Shown in pieces: positions 62,195-64,000 of a stretch of 64,000 bases of DNA. A program made the position numbers and the translations under genes. The notes below the pieces were generated by a model, which had not been told where the DNA came from, searched no databases, and saw only the letters and a list, made by a program, of their open reading frames with translations. The stretch comes from CAZNXJ01 sp964577115 (GTDB lineage Bacteria > Planctomycetota > Planctomycetia > Pirellulales > Pirellulaceae). The stretch spans positions 62,001 to 126,000 of the forward strand of contig CAZNXJ010000012.1 of assembly GCA_964577115.1 (NCBI GenBank), given 5' to 3'. The first letter of the stretch is position 1; every line of letters starts with the position of its first letter.

Positions 62195-62884
62195 TCAACG
62201 CGTCGAAAGCCCGTCGAGTTCATCAAACGCACGCCGCGCGGCTGTCACGAACTCGCGAGTTTTTACGGGGCATTTCTGCCCTGGTTCATTTTCGACGCCG
62301 CTCGCCGTGTCCACGGCACTAGGCCGCGCTGCAAGGATGGCGTCCTTCACATTGCGCGGCGTCAAGCCACCTGCCAATATCCACGGCAGTTCGGCGCTAC
62401 CCACTGGGCGGTCGCGTAGGTTGCCCCAGTCGAGTGTCGTCCCCGTTCCGCCATACTGACCGTGTTGATAGGCGTCCAATAACACGGCCGATAGCGGAAT
62501 CTCTTGCTCCGCACACCGCGCCACATATTCAGTGGCCTCGGACAAGGTGCCCGACTTGAGCCGGATGGCGCGGATGAGCCGAACGTCCGGTAGGAGTTCC
62601 CGCACTTGTCCCAGAAACTCGGGTGGCTCATCGCCGTGGAATTGGAGGTAGTCGAACCCGATCGCCCGCTGGCTTGCTGCGATCTGCTCGAGCGACCCGT
62701 TCACAAACAACCCGACTTTGGCCATCTCCGGGGGCAAGCGGGCCGCGATCTGCTCGGCGCTGGCGAGCGAAATGCACCGCGAGCTGCCGGGAAAAAAGTT
62801 GAACCCCACGGCATCGGCGCCCGCTTCCGCCACAAGCTCGGCATCTTCCGGGGATGTAATTCCACAGATCTTTATGCGGAACAT
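62195..62884 (-). CDS. trpF: Phosphoribosylanthranilate isomerase
   Basis: 229 residues starting MFRIKICGITSPEDA (ATG 62884; TTG 62893 possible). The catalytic Cys is in KICGIT; further TrpF features are GADAVGFNFFPGSSRCI, VGLFVNGSLEQIAAS, DYLQFHGDEPPEF, AVLLDAYQHGQYGGTGTTLDW (catalytic Asp) and WILAGGLTPRNVKDAI, PSAVDTASGVE. Converts N-(5'-phosphoribosyl)anthranilate to CdRP in tryptophan synthesis. No other trp gene adjoins it, so the pathway is split in this genome. It is followed by ahcY on the same strand after about 180 bases. Confidence 0.96.
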   Translation of the reverse strand: MFRIKICGITSPEDAELVAEAGADAVGFNFFPGSSRCISLASAEQIAARLPPEMAKVGLFVNGSLEQIAASQRAIGFDYLQFHGDEPPEFLGQVRELLPDVRLIRAIRLKSGTLSEATEYVARCAEQEIPLSAVLLDAYQHGQYGGTGTTLDWGNLRDRPVGSAELPWILAGGLTPRNVKDAILAARPSAVDTASGVENEPGQKCPVKTREFVTAARRAFDELDGLSTR

Positions 62885-63087
62885 GCTGGGCAAATTCGTA
62901 GCGGGACGTGACTAGGGACGGAAGGGGCGGAGAAAGTGGTGAGAGTCACCTCGGCCCGCCGCCGCTAGCCCGCATCCACGTTCCGCCCGAAATAGCGACT
63001 CACCTGCGAGTCACTTAAGTTTAACGTTCCAGCGGCCGATCAGTCAGACAGGGATGCGAGATATTGCGCGCCGCCGGGGAGCTCAGG

Positions 63088-64000
63088 ATGAGCTGGTACC
63101 CACTGAACGATCTGAATCGGACGGGTCTCCTGGTACGCCATCGGATTTATGTCACAGGCGTTCTTACGGCGCTGCTTCTATTGATTGCGAGCCTGGCGGT
63201 CGGCGATCGCCACGCGCGTTGCCTCGTCAGCACGCAAGTTTGGCTGCCGCGCGATGAGCCCGCACCCCGGTTCGACTCCGATGGGCTGCAGCACCTCCAG
63301 CAAACGGCTCGTGACCCACGTCTTCTCGGCCCCGTCTGCCACCATGCGGGCGTCCAGCTCGAGGACCTTGGCGTCTCGTCGCTCGCCGAACTTGGTTCGC
63401 AGCTCGAATTCCGCCTTTCACAACCAACGGCTGTCCCCGGCACTGTGGTGCGCGTGAAACTATGGACCGCCCACCCCCGTGCAGCGCAGAAACTGCTGGA
63501 CGAGCTGGCACGGGAGCTTGCCGGTCCCCGCCAGCCGCGATCAAAACCGCAGACGCTGCTCGCCGCGCACTCTCAACCTGCCGCCGAAGAACAGCAGCGC
63601 TGGGCGGCACTCGAGCGATCGCTCGACCAATATCTCGATGCCGTTCGCCGACTGATGGACGACTATTTTGCTGCGGTTGATTCGGAGGATGTTGATGCTT
63701 CATCCGACGATCGGCAAACACACCACGTCTCGACGCATTTGCCGGTCGGCGATGTGCCACAAAATCGGGATTGGCTGTCCGCGGCGGCGGAGCTCGGTGC
63801 GCTGGAGGCCGAATTGGAGCGGCTGAGCCAGATTTATGCGGACAAGCACCCGGTGATGATTCGCATGAAACGCGAGATTGCAGCGCTTTCCGAACGGCTC
63901 GCGCAGTCGGCCTCTGCACCCGCGCCGCGGCGCACGGCGGAAATCGAAGTCACGCGATTGAATCTCCGCACGCTGGAAGAATCTTCGAGCGAATTGCGCG
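63088..64000 (+). CDS. Wzz/GumC-like polysaccharide chain-length or export protein (3' part outside window)
   Basis: Frame open from ATG 63088 (GGGGA seven bases upstream) to the right edge, 304 codons. One transmembrane helix near residues 20-38 (YVTGVLTALLLLIASLAVG) is followed by an extracytoplasmic alpha/beta region starting ARCLVSTQVWLP and a coiled-coil-prone part. LEAELERLSQIYADKHPVMIRMKREIAALSERLA matches the GumC/Wzz (GNVR) pattern with the conserved HP. A C-terminal second helix and possible tyrosine-kinase domain would lie outside. Predicted to regulate exopolysaccharide chain length. Confidence 0.82.
   Translation, partial: MSWYPLNDLNRTGLLVRHRIYVTGVLTALLLLIASLAVGDRHARCLVSTQVWLPRDEPAPRFDSDGLQHLQQTARDPRLLGPVCHHAGVQLEDLGVSSLAELGSQLEFRLSQPTAVPGTVVRVKLWTAHPRAAQKLLDELARELAGPRQPRSKPQTLLAAHSQPAAEEQQRWAALERSLDQYLDAVRRLMDDYFAAVDSEDVDASSDDRQTHHVSTHLPVGDVPQNRDWLSAAAELGALEAELERLSQIYADKHPVMIRMKREIAALSERLAQSASAPAPRRTAEIEVTRLNLRTLEESSSELR

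Noticed and set aside
1..64000. CRISPR array, IS element or prophage
   Set aside because: No regularly spaced repeats, transposase or phage genes were seen; the only tandem repeats are within genes.

Overview
The window looks like chromosomal DNA of a member of the Planctomycetota, most likely a Pirellulales-type organism. This is inferred from high GC, a gene set typical of the phylum (DUF1598, BBP7-family outer-membrane barrel, DUF1559 pilin-like protein, an exported protein with the FELMEERRMLNAD-type N-terminal motif, a zinc-ribbon/GYF protein beginning MGIRFQCPNC, many lipoproteins and Cys-rich exported proteins), short mixed-strand operons, and frequent GTG/TTG starts with variable Shine-Dalgarno (SD) strength. 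About 50 genes are supported. No insertion sequence, prophage, CRISPR array or rRNA was found. The only RNA gene seen is one tRNA-Pro.

Layout. 1-9.2 kb: a giant SdrD_B-repeat surface protein cut by the left edge, an exported WD40 protein, an M50 membrane protease, an HD-GYP response protein, and a three-gene minus operon (LarA-like, YgfZ, unknown). 9.4-22.3 kb: an envelope-rich stretch with a three-domain lipoprotein, a Cys-rich exported protein, DUF1598, ApbE divergent from a cytochrome c'-like protein, a ClpP-like protein, and zinc-ribbon/GYF and small exported proteins. 22.4-28.8 kb: a KAP-like membrane NTPase, a His/Asp-rich lipoprotein, a CHG-repeat exported protein, an HTTM membrane protein with a partner, and a sugar epimerase-like TIM barrel. 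28.8-37.6 kb: PolX, a TGS GTPase, a low-complexity exported protein, a membrane/arrestin-like/ATPase operon, a PQQ-type propeller, and a free-standing RNA polymerase alpha C-terminal domain. 38-50.6 kb: mostly housekeeping (UvrD-type helicase, OYE-type flavoenzyme, Mfd, a parvulin lipoprotein, CYTH, citrate synthase, Nudix, SDR). 50.9-64 kb: BBP7, PilZ, DUF1559, a thioredoxin-CcdA fusion, tRNA-Pro, parAB with nearby parS-like palindromes, DUF1015, ahcY with a strong terminator, trpF, and the start of a Wzz/GumC-like polysaccharide chain-length protein cut by the right edge.

Themes. DNA maintenance and repair (PolX, UvrD, Mfd, ParAB), envelope redox and metal chemistry (ApbE, cytochrome c', thioredoxin-CcdA, Cys/His-rich exported proteins), c-di-GMP signalling (HD-GYP, PilZ) and central metabolism (citrate synthase, S-adenosylhomocysteine hydrolase, TrpF). 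No single locus is a clear new defence or biosynthetic system. The best candidates for undescribed biology are the solo alpha-CTD protein, the membrane/arrestin-like/ATPase operon, the KAP-like NTPase, the paired Cys-rich exported family and the catalytically altered LarA-like, ClpP-like and SDR proteins.
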